Positions 20,140-29,199 of a stretch of 64,000 nucleotides of DNA are shown here, piece after piece; position 1 is the stretch's first letter; each line of letters begins with the position of its first letter. Below the pieces are notes generated by a model. That model was given only the letters and a program-made list of their open reading frames with translations, made no database searches and had not been told where the DNA came from. The position numbers and the translations under genes are program-made. Origin of the DNA: Saccharopolyspora gloriosae (GTDB lineage: Bacteria > Actinomycetota > Actinomycetes > Mycobacteriales > Pseudonocardiaceae); contig NZ_CP059557.1 in the NCBI RefSeq assembly GCF_022828475.1, positions 4,263,470-4,327,469 of the forward strand, read 5' to 3'.

Positions 20140-21573
20140 TTACTGGCGGGGTTGCTCCAACGGGACTCCCTCGTCGGACAACGGCGGTGGCGGGAGTTCC
20201 GCGCTGGAGGTCAACGGAGCGGCGCCGTCGAGCGGGCGTCCGGCCTGTTCCTTCAGGAAATGGGTGCTGATGACCCCGATGACGCCCGCGCCGACGAGGT
20301 AGAACCCGGGCCAGTCGAGGTTGCCGGTGGCGGTCACGGCCGCCTCGATGATCGTCGGTGCGGTTCCGGCGAACAGGGACACCGCGAGGTTGAAGATGAC
20401 CGCCAGGCTGCTGTACCGGATCATCGTCGGGAACAGCGCGGGCAGCGTCGACGGTGACACCGCCGCGAAGCACACCAGCGACAAGCCCATGATCAGCAGC
20501 CCGGCGAGCTGGCCCACCAGCCCTTCGCGGAGCAACCACACGGCGGGCAGGCCCAGGAAGATCAGCGACAGACTTCCCGTCATGAGCACGGGTTTTCGCC
20601 CGATCCGGTCGCTGAGGCGGCCGACGGACACGATCACGCACAGCATCACGCCCATGACGGCGACCTGCATCGCGGCCGCCACCGCCTGGCTGCTGCCGAC
20701 CGCACCGTTGCGCGGGAGCGTCGCGGCCAAGTAGGCGGGAACGTAGTTGGTCATGACGTAGTTCGTGACGTTCCAAGCGACGATCACACCGGTCGCGACC
20801 AGCGCGGCGGAGCGGTAGTGGACCACGACGATCTGCAGCGCACGGCGGGCGGACATCGTGCTCAGCGCAGGCGAACGCTCCATCAGCTGCCGGAACGCCG
20901 GGGTGTCCTCCAGCCGCATCCGCAGGTAGATGCCGGTCAAGCCGAGCGGCAGGGCCAGCATGAACGGCAGCCGCCAGCCCCACGACAGCAGGCCGTCGGC
21001 GGGCACGGCCGCGATCACCGTCGCGCACACGCCCGCGCCCAGGGCGTATCCGGCCAGGGTGCTGAATTCGAGCCAGCTGCCGAAGAATCCGCGCCGCCGA
21101 TCCGGGGCGTACTCGGCGATCAGGGTCAGCGCACCGGTGTATTCGCCGCCGACGGAGAAACCCTGCAGCATCCGGATGAGCAGCACCAGCAGCGGAGCGG
21201 CCAAGCCGAACGACCCGTGGCTCGGGATCAGCCCGAGCAGCACGGTCGCCACCGCCATCAGCAGCATCGTCGCCGACAGCACCTTGGTGCGGCCGATCCG
21301 GTCCCCGAGCCGCCCGAACACGAAGCCGCCGAGCGGGCGCATCAGGAACGCGGCCGCGAACGCGCCGAGCGTGTAGACGGTCGCCCATTGGCCGCCGCCG
21401 GGGAAGAACACCCGATCCAGCACGGCGGCCGCCAGGTACGAGTAGATGCCGAAGTCGTACCACACGGCGACATTCCCGATGGAGGTCGCCGCGACCGCCC
21501 GGTGGACGGTGCGTTCTTCTTGCACGACAGGCGGAGTCAGCCCCCGTCGGCGGCGCCTGGGCTTCTCGGTCAT
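20140..21573 (-). CDS. MFS transporter, metabolite:H+ symporter (MHS/ProP-like) family
   Basis: This is a 477-residue protein with twelve predicted membrane spans. The MHS signatures are the N-terminal ATSIGNVAVWYDFGIYSYLA, RPLGGFVFGRLGDRIGRTKVL after span 2, and RMLQGFSVGGEYTGALTLIAEYAP. Family members import betaine, proline, dicarboxylates or shikimate. Its place inside the betaine island and a GntR-type operator 171 bases upstream suggest betaine or dimethylglycine uptake. The ATG at 21573 follows GGGGGGAG. The cytoplasmic tail is proline-rich. Substrate is inferred from context only. Confidence 0.85.
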   Translation of the reverse strand: MTEKPRRRRRGLTPPVVQEERTVHRAVAATSIGNVAVWYDFGIYSYLAAAVLDRVFFPGGGQWATVYTLGAFAAAFLMRPLGGFVFGRLGDRIGRTKVLSATMLLMAVATVLLGLIPSHGSFGLAAPLLVLLIRMLQGFSVGGEYTGALTLIAEYAPDRRRGFFGSWLEFSTLAGYALGAGVCATVIAAVPADGLLSWGWRLPFMLALPLGLTGIYLRMRLEDTPAFRQLMERSPALSTMSARRALQIVVVHYRSAALVATGVIVAWNVTNYVMTNYVPAYLAATLPRNGAVGSSQAVAAAMQVAVMGVMLCVIVSVGRLSDRIGRKPVLMTGSLSLIFLGLPAVWLLREGLVGQLAGLLIMGLSLVCFAAVSPSTLPALFPTMIRYSSLAVIFNLAVSLFAGTAPTIIEAAVTATGNLDWPGFYLVGAGVIGVISTHFLKEQAGRPLDGAAPLTSSAELPPPPLSDEGVPLEQPRQ

Positions 21574-21743
21574 GAGGTCTCCCCCCGGAGCCTGTCCTTG
21601 ATCTCGTGGGGTCGGCGGTCATCGCGCAGCGGCTTCGCCGCTGGCACGACAGGGACACCGAAACCACTTGCACACGCCCGAATCGCCCTAGTTCAAAGAC
21701 ACGGTCTCAGCGGCCTCATCACCCTTGATGCGGGGATCGACGG

Positions 21744-21755
21744 TTGATATATCTG
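21744..21755. promoter_or_regulatory. Predicted GntR operator TTGATATATCTG between the transporter and ferredoxin genes
   Basis: Eleven of twelve bases match the dmgO site at 11229. It lies in the 531-base gap 21574-22104 that separates the MHS transporter (minus) from the ferredoxin (plus). The same gap has a degenerate repeat-like stretch at 21593-21725 (with an AGCGGCTTCGCCGCT hairpin) and the GTTGCG palindrome at 21977. No gene is visible in the gap. Confidence 0.6.
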
Positions 21756-21976
21756 TGCACGATAAGACAGAGCCTCAGCCGGGTCAACGCCCCGAACGGC
21801 TCCTCGACCCGGCACCCCTCGTTGGCCGAGAATTCGGCGAGCACCACCCGAACATGCCGCGACACAAGCAGATCGCGGCTCCGATCACGCGACCGACCCG
21901 CCCGGCGGCACCCTGCGGGGACCGCCCGGCCGAACGCGCTCCCGTGCTCGGTTCATCCGGCGGCAACACCGATTCC

Positions 21977-21993
21977 GTTGCGCTCAACGCAAC
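21977..21993. promoter_or_regulatory. Palindrome GTTGCGCTCAACGCAAC upstream of the ferredoxin gene
   Basis: It shares 15 of 17 bases with the element at 17876-17892 before gbcA. It lies 112 bases before the ferredoxin ATG, almost the same distance as in gbcA (113). The conserved spacing supports a real operator. Confidence 0.55.
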
Positions 21994-22104
21994 GGGCATC
22001 GCGATTCGGCGCCGAAATTCCATCGTTGACGACCAAGGGGGCGAGCCGCATTCTGTCTGTTGCGAATTGCACGACGGGTTCCGCCATCTGCAACAGGAGG
22101 CAAC

Positions 22105-22436
22105 ATGATCTTCGTAGGTGAGCTGGCCGGCCTTCCCCCGGAGAGTCGGTACGCGTCCAGGGCGAAGCGCCGATCGCGGTGTTCAATGTGGACGGTGAGC
22201 TGTTCGCGATCGACGACACCTGCACGCACCAGGACGCGTCGCTGTCGGACGGTTTCCTGGAGGGCTGCGCGGTCGAATGCCCGTTGCACGCCGCCTGTTT
22301 CGACCTGCGAACGGGCCGCCCCAGCGGACCTCCCGCGAAGAAGCCCGTCCGCACCCACCAGGTGTCGGTCGATGACGGCCTGATCTACGTCCTCGAGACG
22401 ACCTCGGTCGACGTCGCCGTGGAAGGAGTGAGTTGA
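22105..22436 (+). pseudogene. Rieske-type [2Fe-2S] ferredoxin with a one-base frameshift
   Basis: The ATG at 22105 has a perfect AGGAGG and starts MIFVGELAGLPP, the normal N-terminus of NirD/BphF-type ferredoxins. After 22140 the family sequence continues in another frame as SVRVQGEAPIAVFNVDGELFAIDDTCTH to the TGA at 22434-22436. Restoring one G in the CCCCCGGAGAG tract would give LPPGESVRVQGEAP, the canonical form. The Rieske ligands CTH and CPLH are intact. As it stands, translation could only start at GTG 22179 without a ribosome site. The stop overlaps the reductase ATG. The expected role is to carry electrons from the reductase to the Rieske oxygenase. Confidence 0.8.
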
Positions 22437-23599
22437 TGCGGCACATCACGATCGTCGGGGCGTCCCTCGCCGGCCTGACGACGGCCCGTTCGCTGCGAGA
22501 GCACGAATTCGACGGGCGAATCCTCGTCATCGGCGACGAGAAGCACGCCCCCTACGACCGCCCTCCCCTGTCGAAGGAGTTCCTGGCGGGCACCTCGTCC
22601 GAGGACGACATCGACCTGACCGACCCCGACGACGCCTCGCTCGGGATCGAGTGGCGGCTCGGCCGCACCGCCGGAGCCCTCGACACCGGCGAGCGCACCG
22701 TCCTGCTCGACGACGGGGAGCGCATCACCACCGACGCCGTCGTACTGGCCACCGGGGCGCGGGCGCGCACCCTCCCGTCGTCCGTCCCCGAGGGCGTGCA
22801 CACCCTCCGCACGCTCGACGACGCGCGCGCACTGCGCACGGAACTCGTCCCCGGAGCACGGCTCGTCGTCATCGGAGCCGGGTTCATCGGAGCCGAAATC
22901 GCCTCGACCGCGGCCGGGCTCGGCTGTGAAGTGGACATCGTCGAAGCGGCGGCGGCTCCCCTGGAGCGGGCGCTCGGCCCTGACCTGGGCGCCGTGTGCG
23001 GCAGGCTGCACGGCCGCAACGGCGTCCGGATGCACCTGCGAACCGGACTCGCCGAGTTGGTGGGCCGACCGCGCGTGACGGCAGTGCGGCTCGACGACGG
23101 GCGGGAGCTGCCCGCCGACGTGGTGGTGGTCGGCATCGGCGCGCAGCCGAACGTGGAATGGCTCGCGGATTCGGGAATCCCGTTGCACAACGGCGTTCTC
23201 ACCGATGAGCGGGGACTCACCGACGTACCGGCAGTCGCCGCGGTCGGGGACTGCGCCAACTCCCATCGGTCCTACACCGCCGCGTCCATGCGCCTGGAGC
23301 ATTGGACGAACGCGGCGCAGCAACCCGCGGCGGCCGTCGCGGCGCTGCTCGGCCGGGAACACACCGCTCCCGCGCATCACGCCGTTCCCTACTTCTGGTC
23401 CGACCAGTACGGCCACAAGCTCCAGTTCGCGGGGCACCGCACGGCGGACTGCACGATCCAGGTCGAAGAAGGAGATCTCGACTCCGGCGACTTCCTCGCG
23501 CTGTTCGTCGACGGCGCGGGCACTCCGGTGGGAGCGCTCGGCATCGACCGGCCCCGTTCGTTCGGCCGATGGCGCCGCCGTCTCGCGGGGAGGCTCTGA
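22436..23599 (+). CDS. Ferredoxin reductase (BphA4/RhlR type, FAD- and NAD-dependent)
   Basis: The product has 387 residues. HITIVGASLAGLTTARSL binds FAD, RLVVIGAGFIGAEIASTAAGLG binds NAD(P)H, AVAAVGDCANSHRSY contains the second FAD motif, and a C-terminal reductase domain begins near AVPYFWSDQYGHKLQFAG. These features fit the oxygenase-coupled ferredoxin reductases. The ATG at 22436 overlaps the ferredoxin stop (TGATG) and follows GGAAGGAG. Rieske oxygenases of the GbcA type need an electron donor and none is adjacent to gbcA; the shared upstream palindrome ties this pair to it. It may also serve another oxygenase. Confidence 0.88.
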   Translation: MRHITIVGASLAGLTTARSLREHEFDGRILVIGDEKHAPYDRPPLSKEFLAGTSSEDDIDLTDPDDASLGIEWRLGRTAGALDTGERTVLLDDGERITTDAVVLATGARARTLPSSVPEGVHTLRTLDDARALRTELVPGARLVVIGAGFIGAEIASTAAGLGCEVDIVEAAAAPLERALGPDLGAVCGRLHGRNGVRMHLRTGLAELVGRPRVTAVRLDDGRELPADVVVVGIGAQPNVEWLADSGIPLHNGVLTDERGLTDVPAVAAVGDCANSHRSYTAASMRLEHWTNAAQQPAAAVAALLGREHTAPAHHAVPYFWSDQYGHKLQFAGHRTADCTIQVEEGDLDSGDFLALFVDGAGTPVGALGIDRPRSFGRWRRRLAGRL

Positions 23600-23777
23600 A
23601 AGTTCACCCGCACCGACGCGACGAGCTCCCGGGCGGAATCACCCTCCGCCGGGATCCGGCCTGCTCGTCGGGCGGAAGCAAGAATGCACTCCGGCGCTGC
23701 GACAAGGGCTCGGACGGGGACGCGACCCCGGTCTCGTTCCCGCTCGCCGATCGCGGACGCGCCGAACTCCGACCCCG

Positions 23778-24455
23778 TCAGACCACCGCCCGAATCGCCT
23801 TCTCGAAACCGAGCACGTGCTCGCGGGCGAGCCGCTCGGACTCGACGATGTCCCGGGCGCCGATCGCCCGCAGCAACGCGGTGTGCTCGCCGACGTGGCT
23901 GTCGAAGTTCACCATCCGGTCCAGGAACAGGCAGAAGATCCTGGTCGCCAGATTGTCGTAGCGCACCAGGGTGTCCTCCAGGTGCGGATTTCCGGCCGCG
24001 CCGTAGATGGCGCGGTGCACGTGCAGGTCCCAGCGCATCAACTCGTCCCGGCTGAGCGAGCGCACGTCGACCCGGTCCAGGGCGTCGGCCAGCTCGTCCA
24101 AACCGCCCAGCGTCGCCGCGTCCGCGGACTCGGCGGCCCGCCGCGCCGCCAGCGGCTCCAGTTGCACCCGGAGGTCGGAGATGTAGGCGAGATCGGTGAT
24201 GTCGACCGCTGTGGCGAAGGTGCCCCGCCGCGGGTAGGACACCACGAGCCGGTCGATCTCCAGTCGCTTCAGCGCCTCGCGCACCGGAGTCCGGCCGATG
24301 TCCAGCGACGCGGCGAGCGCGACGTCGTCGATCGCCGTCATCGGCGGTATGTCGAGCATGATCAGGCGGTCTCGGATGGCCAGGTAGGCCTTGTCGGCCA
24401 TCGAGGTGTACGCCGTTTCCTCGCTGGTCACAGCGTCCATCCCGGGCTCGGGCAC
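23778..24455 (-). CDS. GntR-family regulator, FCD subfamily
   Basis: The product has up to 225 residues. It has an N-terminal winged helix (AYLAIRDRLIMLDIPPMTAIDDVALAASLDIGRTPVREALKRLEID) and a C-terminal all-helical FCD ligand domain with metal-binding-type residues in RWDLHVHRAIYGAAGNPHL and SHVGEHTALLRAI. FCD regulators usually repress catabolic genes and release DNA on binding a pathway acid. Four YTGAYATATCWG sites lie at the sox, dmgO, transporter and own promoters, making it the likely regulator of the island. The GTG at 24455 is the longest start; the ribosome site (GGAGG) is rather far, so a start a few codons later is possible. Confidence 0.85.
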   Translation of the reverse strand: MPEPGMDAVTSEETAYTSMADKAYLAIRDRLIMLDIPPMTAIDDVALAASLDIGRTPVREALKRLEIDRLVVSYPRRGTFATAVDITDLAYISDLRVQLEPLAARRAAESADAATLGGLDELADALDRVDVRSLSRDELMRWDLHVHRAIYGAAGNPHLEDTLVRYDNLATRIFCLFLDRMVNFDSHVGEHTALLRAIGARDIVESERLAREHVLGFEKAIRAVV

Positions 24456-24492
24456 GTCGGCGGGAAGCTGCCTCCGAACGTGCGGACATGAC

Positions 24493-24504
24493 TTGACATA
24501 TCAG
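24493..24504. promoter_or_regulatory. Predicted GntR autoregulatory operator TTGACATATCAG
   Basis: It lies 38 bases upstream of the longest gntR start and 180 bases before the sulfatase gene on the other strand. It matches the other three copies in the window. Confidence 0.6.
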
Positions 24505-24683
24505 CATTGTATCTGTTGGCCATTTGACGACGCCCGGTCGACGTGGGGGGCGTCACCGCCTCGTCGAGCTCGCTCTGCCCTCCAGTGCCGGAGAAAACGC
24601 GGCCCCGCGGGCTCGATCCCAGATGGTGAACGGGCTTTGCTCTCCCTTGTACCGGGACATCCCGCCGCTTAACGTCCGGTTCC

Positions 24684-26117
24684 ATGCCGCACAAGGGTTT
24701 GTCCGCGAGTCGACGACGGTTCCTGTTCTGGTCGGGCGCCGCGGCGGCCGGTGCCGCACTCGGGAGTTCCGCCGCGCACGCGTCCGTTTCCGGGCGCCCG
24801 AACATCGTCGTCGTGCTCGCCGACGACCTGGGGTACGGCGAACTCGGTTCTTACGGACAGCGCCTCATCAGCACACCGAACCTGGACGCGCTGGCTGCGG
24901 AGGGCGTGCGGTTCACCCAGGCGTACGCGGGCGCACCGGTCTGCGCGCCGTCCCGCTGCACCCTGCTCACCGGGCTCCACACCGGACACGCGACGGTGCG
25001 GCAGAATCCGGAGGACGGGCCGCAAGGCTCGCTGACCGACGCCGACACCACCTTCGGCAACGTGCTGCGCGACGCCGGATATCGCACCGCCGTGATCGGC
25101 AAGTGGGGGTTCGGTCCGGAGGAACCCGACCAGCCCAGCAGCCCGAGGCGGCGCGGCTTCGACGAGTTCTTCGGCTACGTCACCCACGGCCACGCGCACG
25201 AATACTTCCCGGATCAGTTGTGGCACAACGACGAGCGGATTCCGATCCCGGAGAACCGCGACGGTGCCGCGCGGGTGTTCGCACCGGACCTGTTCGCCGA
25301 GCTCGCAACGGACTTCATCGCGCACCACCGGGACGACCCGTTCCTGCTGTTCTACACACCGAACCTGCCGCACGCCCCGCAGGAGGTTCCCAGCGACGAG
25401 CCGTACTCGGACCGGCCGTGGCCCCAGGGCGATCGCGCGCACGCGGCCCAGATCACCAGACTCGACGGCTACGTCGGCCGGGTCATGGAATCCTTGCGGC
25501 ACAACGGAATCGCCGAGAACACGATCGTGCTGTTCGCCAGCGACAACGGCGGGCACGAGGAAGGGCGGCCGACGTTCGACCCGGAGCGCTTCCGCTCCAA
25601 CGGCGCGCTGCGCGGGTACAAGCGGAACCTGTACGACGGCGGCATCCGGGTGCCGCTGCTCGCGTGGGCACCGGGCCTGCTGCCCGGCACGGTCGGTCGG
25701 GTCAGCGATCAGGTCTGCGCGTTCTGGGATCTGCTTCCGACGCTGGCGGATTTCGGCGGCGCCCGCGTTCCCGAAGGACTCGACGGCATATCGCTTCGTC
25801 CGGCGATGAGCGGCACCGCGCCAGCCGTCCCGCGCACGTTGTACTTCTACCGCCGCGAGCCCGGTGTCACGGAGCGGGCGAACGCCGAGGACGGCGGCAG
25901 GCTCCGGCACGTGGCCGAGGCCGTGCGCCGCGACGGCTGGAAGGCGGTGCGGTTCGCACCGGGCCGGGAGCACGACGTGCCGGACGAGCAGTGGCAGGTC
26001 GAGCTCTACGACCTCGACGCCGACATGTCCGAACGCCACGACGTGGCCGCGCAGCACCCGTCCGTGGTGCGAGAACTCGTCGCCGAGATGCACTCCGCGT
26101 GGGTCTCCCCCGGGTAG
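24684..26117 (+). CDS. Tat-exported sulfatase (arylsulfatase A family)
   Basis: The product has 477 residues. A twin-arginine signal SRRRFLFWSGAAAAGAALG near residue 9 is followed by PNIVVVLADDLGYGELGSYG (metal site) and CAPSRCTLLTG, the Cys-type sulfatase signature whose first cysteine becomes formylglycine. GKWGFG and LFASDNGGHE are further family motifs. It would hydrolyse a sulfate ester outside the cell. It is divergent from the island's GntR regulator and shares its promoter region. A link to choline-O-sulfate is tempting, but the sequence looks like the general arylsulfatase family, not BetC. The ribosome site is weak. It converges on bioD with 15 bases between the stops. Confidence 0.85.
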   Translation: MPHKGLSASRRRFLFWSGAAAAGAALGSSAAHASVSGRPNIVVVLADDLGYGELGSYGQRLISTPNLDALAAEGVRFTQAYAGAPVCAPSRCTLLTGLHTGHATVRQNPEDGPQGSLTDADTTFGNVLRDAGYRTAVIGKWGFGPEEPDQPSSPRRRGFDEFFGYVTHGHAHEYFPDQLWHNDERIPIPENRDGAARVFAPDLFAELATDFIAHHRDDPFLLFYTPNLPHAPQEVPSDEPYSDRPWPQGDRAHAAQITRLDGYVGRVMESLRHNGIAENTIVLFASDNGGHEEGRPTFDPERFRSNGALRGYKRNLYDGGIRVPLLAWAPGLLPGTVGRVSDQVCAFWDLLPTLADFGGARVPEGLDGISLRPAMSGTAPAVPRTLYFYRREPGVTERANAEDGGRLRHVAEAVRRDGWKAVRFAPGREHDVPDEQWQVELYDLDADMSERHDVAAQHPSVVRELVAEMHSAWVSPG

Positions 26118-26132
26118 CCCCGGCGAGGGCTC

Positions 26133-26804
26133 TCATCGCGGAGTGAGCTCGTTCAGCCACATCGCGGCCCGCGCGCGGAAGAGTCCCGGCGGCAACCGGC
26201 CCGAACCTGCGGGAATGGCGCCCACGATGGGAACTCCGGTGACGCGGAGCAGTTCGGTGCGGTTGCACTGTTCGGCCTGCCCGAGGTCCGGCGGCAGCGC
26301 GCCGAGCACCAGCCCGTCCGGTTCCAGGCCGCGTGAACGCAGCGCGTCGACGGTCAGTTCGGTGTGGTTGAGGGTGCCGAGGCCGATCCGGGTCACGACG
26401 TGCGTCCGCACCGGGTGGTCCTCGGCGAGTTCGGCGGCGAGGTCCAGCAGGGTGCCGCCCGCGGTGTCGAGGCGGACGCGGACTCCTCCCGCGCCTTCGA
26501 CGAGCACGGTGTCGCGGCTGCGGGCGAGTTCGCGGATGCGGGCGGCGTGCTCGCCCACGGTGGGGATCTCGACGCCGCGCAGCCGGGCCGCCGTGTCCGG
26601 CGCGAGCGGATCTTCGAGCCGGGTGAACTCGGCGACCTCGCAGCCGGCCAGGTGCCGCACGACGGAGATGTCCGGTTCGTCGGTGCCGACACCGGTCTGC
26701 GTCGGCTTGACGACGATCGTGCCCGGCCCGTGCCGGACCGCCAGCGCGGCGGTGGTCACGGTCTTGCCGACACCGGTGTCGGTCCCCACGACGAAGACGA
26801 TCAC
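26133..26804 (-). CDS. bioD: Dethiobiotin synthetase
   Basis: This is a 223-residue P-loop ATPase with FVVGTDTGVGKTVTTAALA at the N-terminus, VKPTQTG and VEGAGGVRVRL, all diagnostic of BioD. It closes the ureido ring on 7,8-diaminononanoate with CO2 and ATP. The GTG at 26804 overlaps the bioF stop (GTGA), which fixes the start against longer upstream frames. It is the last gene of the bioBAFD operon. Confidence 0.93.
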   Translation of the reverse strand: MIVFVVGTDTGVGKTVTTAALAVRHGPGTIVVKPTQTGVGTDEPDISVVRHLAGCEVAEFTRLEDPLAPDTAARLRGVEIPTVGEHAARIRELARSRDTVLVEGAGGVRVRLDTAGGTLLDLAAELAEDHPVRTHVVTRIGLGTLNHTELTVDALRSRGLEPDGLVLGALPPDLGQAEQCNRTELLRVTGVPIVGAIPAGSGRLPPGLFRARAAMWLNELTPR

Positions 26805-27940
26805 GCTGACCTCCGGTGTTCGTGCACGACCCCGGCCAGCACCTCGACCGCGGCGGACCAGCGCGGCTCGTTGATGCCTGCCCGGGTGGTGATCCGGAGC
26901 CGGGAGATCCCGTCCGGAACCGAGGGCGGCCGGAAGCACCCGACCCGGACTCCTGCCGCCAGCGCCGCGGCCTGGGCGGCGACGGCGACCTGCGGCGACG
27001 GCATCGGCGCCGAGAGCACCGCGCCCGCCGATCGCGGCACGCCGAGCCGTTCGGCCAGCTCGCCACCGCGCCGGTGGACGGTCGAGGGCAGTTCGGGCTG
27101 TCGCCGCAGCCGGCGAAGCGACTCCAGCGCACCGGCGGTGGGAGCGGGGGCGAGCCCGGTGTCGAAGATGAACGGGCGGGCGCGGTTGGTGAGGTGATCG
27201 ATCAACGCCGCCGACCCCAGCACCGCGCCGCCCATCGCGCCCAGCGACTTCGACAGCGTCGCCGTGACGACCACCTGCGGGTGCCGGGCCAGGTCGTGGG
27301 CGTGCACGAGTCCCCTGCCGCCGTCTCCGACGACGCCGAGCCCGTGGGCTTCGTCGACGACGAGCAGCGCGTCGTGCTCCGTGCAGGCCGCGGCCAGCTC
27401 CGGCAGCGGGGCGGCGTCACCGAGCACCGAGAAGATCGACTCGGTCAGGACGATCGCCCGCCGGTCACCGGCACCGGCCAAGGCGGCCCGCACCGCCGCC
27501 ACGTCGTTGTGCGGGACCACCTCGATCGCGGCGCGGGACAGCCGGGCGGCGTCGATCAGCGAGGCGTGCGCGTGCGCGTCGGAGACGATCAGCGACCGCT
27601 TGTCCGCCAGCGCGGTCACCGCGGACAGGTTCGCGTGGTATCCGGTGGAGAACACCAGCGCGGCTTCGCGGCCGGTGAACTCGGCCAGCTCGCGTTCCAG
27701 GTCGGCGTGCAGGTCGATGGTGCCGGTGACCAGCCGGGACGCCCCCGAGCCCGCGCCCCACTCCAGGGCGGCGCCGGCCGCGGCCCGCCGCACTCCGGGG
27801 TGCGCGCTGAGCCCCAGGTAGTCGTTCCCGGCCAGGTCGATGACGTCCTCGGCGGCCGCCCTCGGTCGCAACGTGCGCTGCAATCCCGCCTGCTCGCGCG
27901 CGGCGCGTTGCTCGGTGAACCACGCGTCCCAGCCGCTCAT
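26801..27940 (-). CDS. bioF: 8-amino-7-oxononanoate synthase
   Basis: This is a 379-residue fold-type I PLP enzyme. [38 protein letters not shown] and the PLP lysine in [11 protein letters not shown] are the alpha-oxoamine synthase motifs. It condenses pimeloyl thioester with alanine. The ATG at 27940 overlaps the bioA stop (ATGA), so translation is coupled; an upstream frame that continues into bioA is rejected. Confidence 0.93.
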   Translation of the reverse strand: MSGWDAWFTEQRAAREQAGLQRTLRPRAAAEDVIDLAGNDYLGLSAHPGVRRAAAGAALEWGAGSGASRLVTGTIDLHADLERELAEFTGREAALVFSTGYHANLSAVTALADKRSLIVSDAHAHASLIDAARLSRAAIEVVPHNDVAAVRAALAGAGDRRAIVLTESIFSVLGDAAPLPELAAACTEHDALLVVDEAHGLGVVGDGGRGLVHAHDLARHPQVVVTATLSKSLGAMGGAVLGSAALIDHLTNRARPFIFDTGLAPAPTAGALESLRRLRRQPELPSTVHRRGGELAERLGVPRSAGAVLSAPMPSPQVAVAAQAAALAAGVRVGCFRPPSVPDGISRLRITTRAGINEPRWSAAVEVLAGVVHEHRRSA

Positions 27941-29196
27941 CCGATCTCCGCCGCCGCCGCGATCCCGCCGCAGAGGGCGGCGATGTCCGCATCGGTGCAC
28001 ACGTACGGCGGCATGGTGTAGATCAAGTCGCGGAACGGCCGCAGCCACACGCCGTGCTCCAGCGCCGCTTCGGTCGCCTTGACCGCGTTGATCTCGTGGT
28101 CGAGCTGGACCACGCCGACCGCGCCGAGCACGCGCACGTCGAGAGCCGGAATCTCGTGCAGCGCCTGCAAACCCGCGTTGATCCGCCGCACGTCGGCCGC
28201 CCAGTCACCGTGCACCAGCAGGTCCAGGCTGGCCGTGGCGACCGCGCAGGCCAACGGGTTGCCCATGAACGTGGGGCCGTGCATGAGCACGCCGGAATCC
28301 GATGCGGACAGCCCGCGCGCCACCTCCGCCGTGCACAGCGCGGCGGCCAGCGACAGATAGCCGCCGGTGAGCGCTTTGCCGACGCACAGCACGTCCGGCC
28401 GCACTCCCCCGGCGTCTCCGGCGAACAGGGTTCCGGTGCGGCCGAAACCCGTTGCGATCTCGTCGAAGACGAGCACCAGGCCGTGTTCGTCGGCGACCTC
28501 GCGGAAGACCGCCAGGCACTGCGCGGAATAGGGCCACATCCCGCCCGCGCCTTGCAGCAGCGGCTCCACGATCAACCCGGCGAGCCCGTCCGCGTGCTCC
28601 GCCGCGAGCGCCCGGAACCCCTCCGCCCAGGCCGCGACCTCGCCGTCGTCGCGCGGTGGCCGTTCGCCGAACACCTGCTCCGGCAGCACACCCGACCACA
28701 TGGCGTGCATGCCGCCATCCGGGTCGCACACGCTCATGCAGTCGAACGTGTCGCCGTGGTATCCGCCGCGGACCGTGAGGAACCGGGTGCGCCCCGTCCG
28801 GCCCGTTCCGCGCTGGTATTGCAGCGCCATCTTCATCGCGACCTCGACGCCGACCGACCCGGAGTCGGCGAGGAAGACGCGGTCGAGCCCGTCGGGCGTG
28901 ATGTCGACGAGGCGCCGGGCCAGTTCGACGGCGGGCTCGTGGGTGAGCCCGCCGAACATCACGTGCGACATCCGCTCGACCTGGCCGCGCACCGCCTCGT
29001 CGAGCACGGGATGCCGGTAGCCGTGGACGGCCGACCACCAGGACGCCATGCCGTCCACGACCTCACCGACGCCGTCGATGTTGATCCGGCTGCCGGATGC
29101 CCCGGTGACCAGGCGCGTCGGCGCCGGATCGGTCATCGACGTGTACGGGTGCCACAGGTGCTCGCGGTCGAACGCGAGCTGTTCGTCGGGAGTCAT
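27937..29196 (-). CDS. bioA: Adenosylmethionine-8-amino-7-oxononanoate aminotransferase
   Basis: This is a 419-residue class III aminotransferase. [48 protein letters not shown], the aspartate in [15 protein letters not shown] and the PLP lysine in [15 protein letters not shown] are BioA-specific. It makes 7,8-diaminopelargonate using S-adenosylmethionine as amino donor. The ATG at 29196 starts four bases after the bioB stop. Confidence 0.94.
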   Translation of the reverse strand: MTPDEQLAFDREHLWHPYTSMTDPAPTRLVTGASGSRINIDGVGEVVDGMASWWSAVHGYRHPVLDEAVRGQVERMSHVMFGGLTHEPAVELARRLVDITPDGLDRVFLADSGSVGVEVAMKMALQYQRGTGRTGRTRFLTVRGGYHGDTFDCMSVCDPDGGMHAMWSGVLPEQVFGERPPRDDGEVAAWAEGFRALAAEHADGLAGLIVEPLLQGAGGMWPYSAQCLAVFREVADEHGLVLVFDEIATGFGRTGTLFAGDAGGVRPDVLCVGKALTGGYLSLAAALCTAEVARGLSASDSGVLMHGPTFMGNPLACAVATASLDLLVHGDWAADVRRINAGLQALHEIPALDVRVLGAVGVVQLDHEINAVKATEAALEHGVWLRPFRDLIYTMPPYVCTDADIAALCGGIAAAAEIG

Positions 29197-29199
29197 CGG

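Noticed and set aside
22059-22075. A third GTTGCG palindrome (GTTGCGAATTGCACGAC) before the ferredoxin
   Set aside because: Only the left half matches the element at 17876 and 21977; the right half does not pair well.
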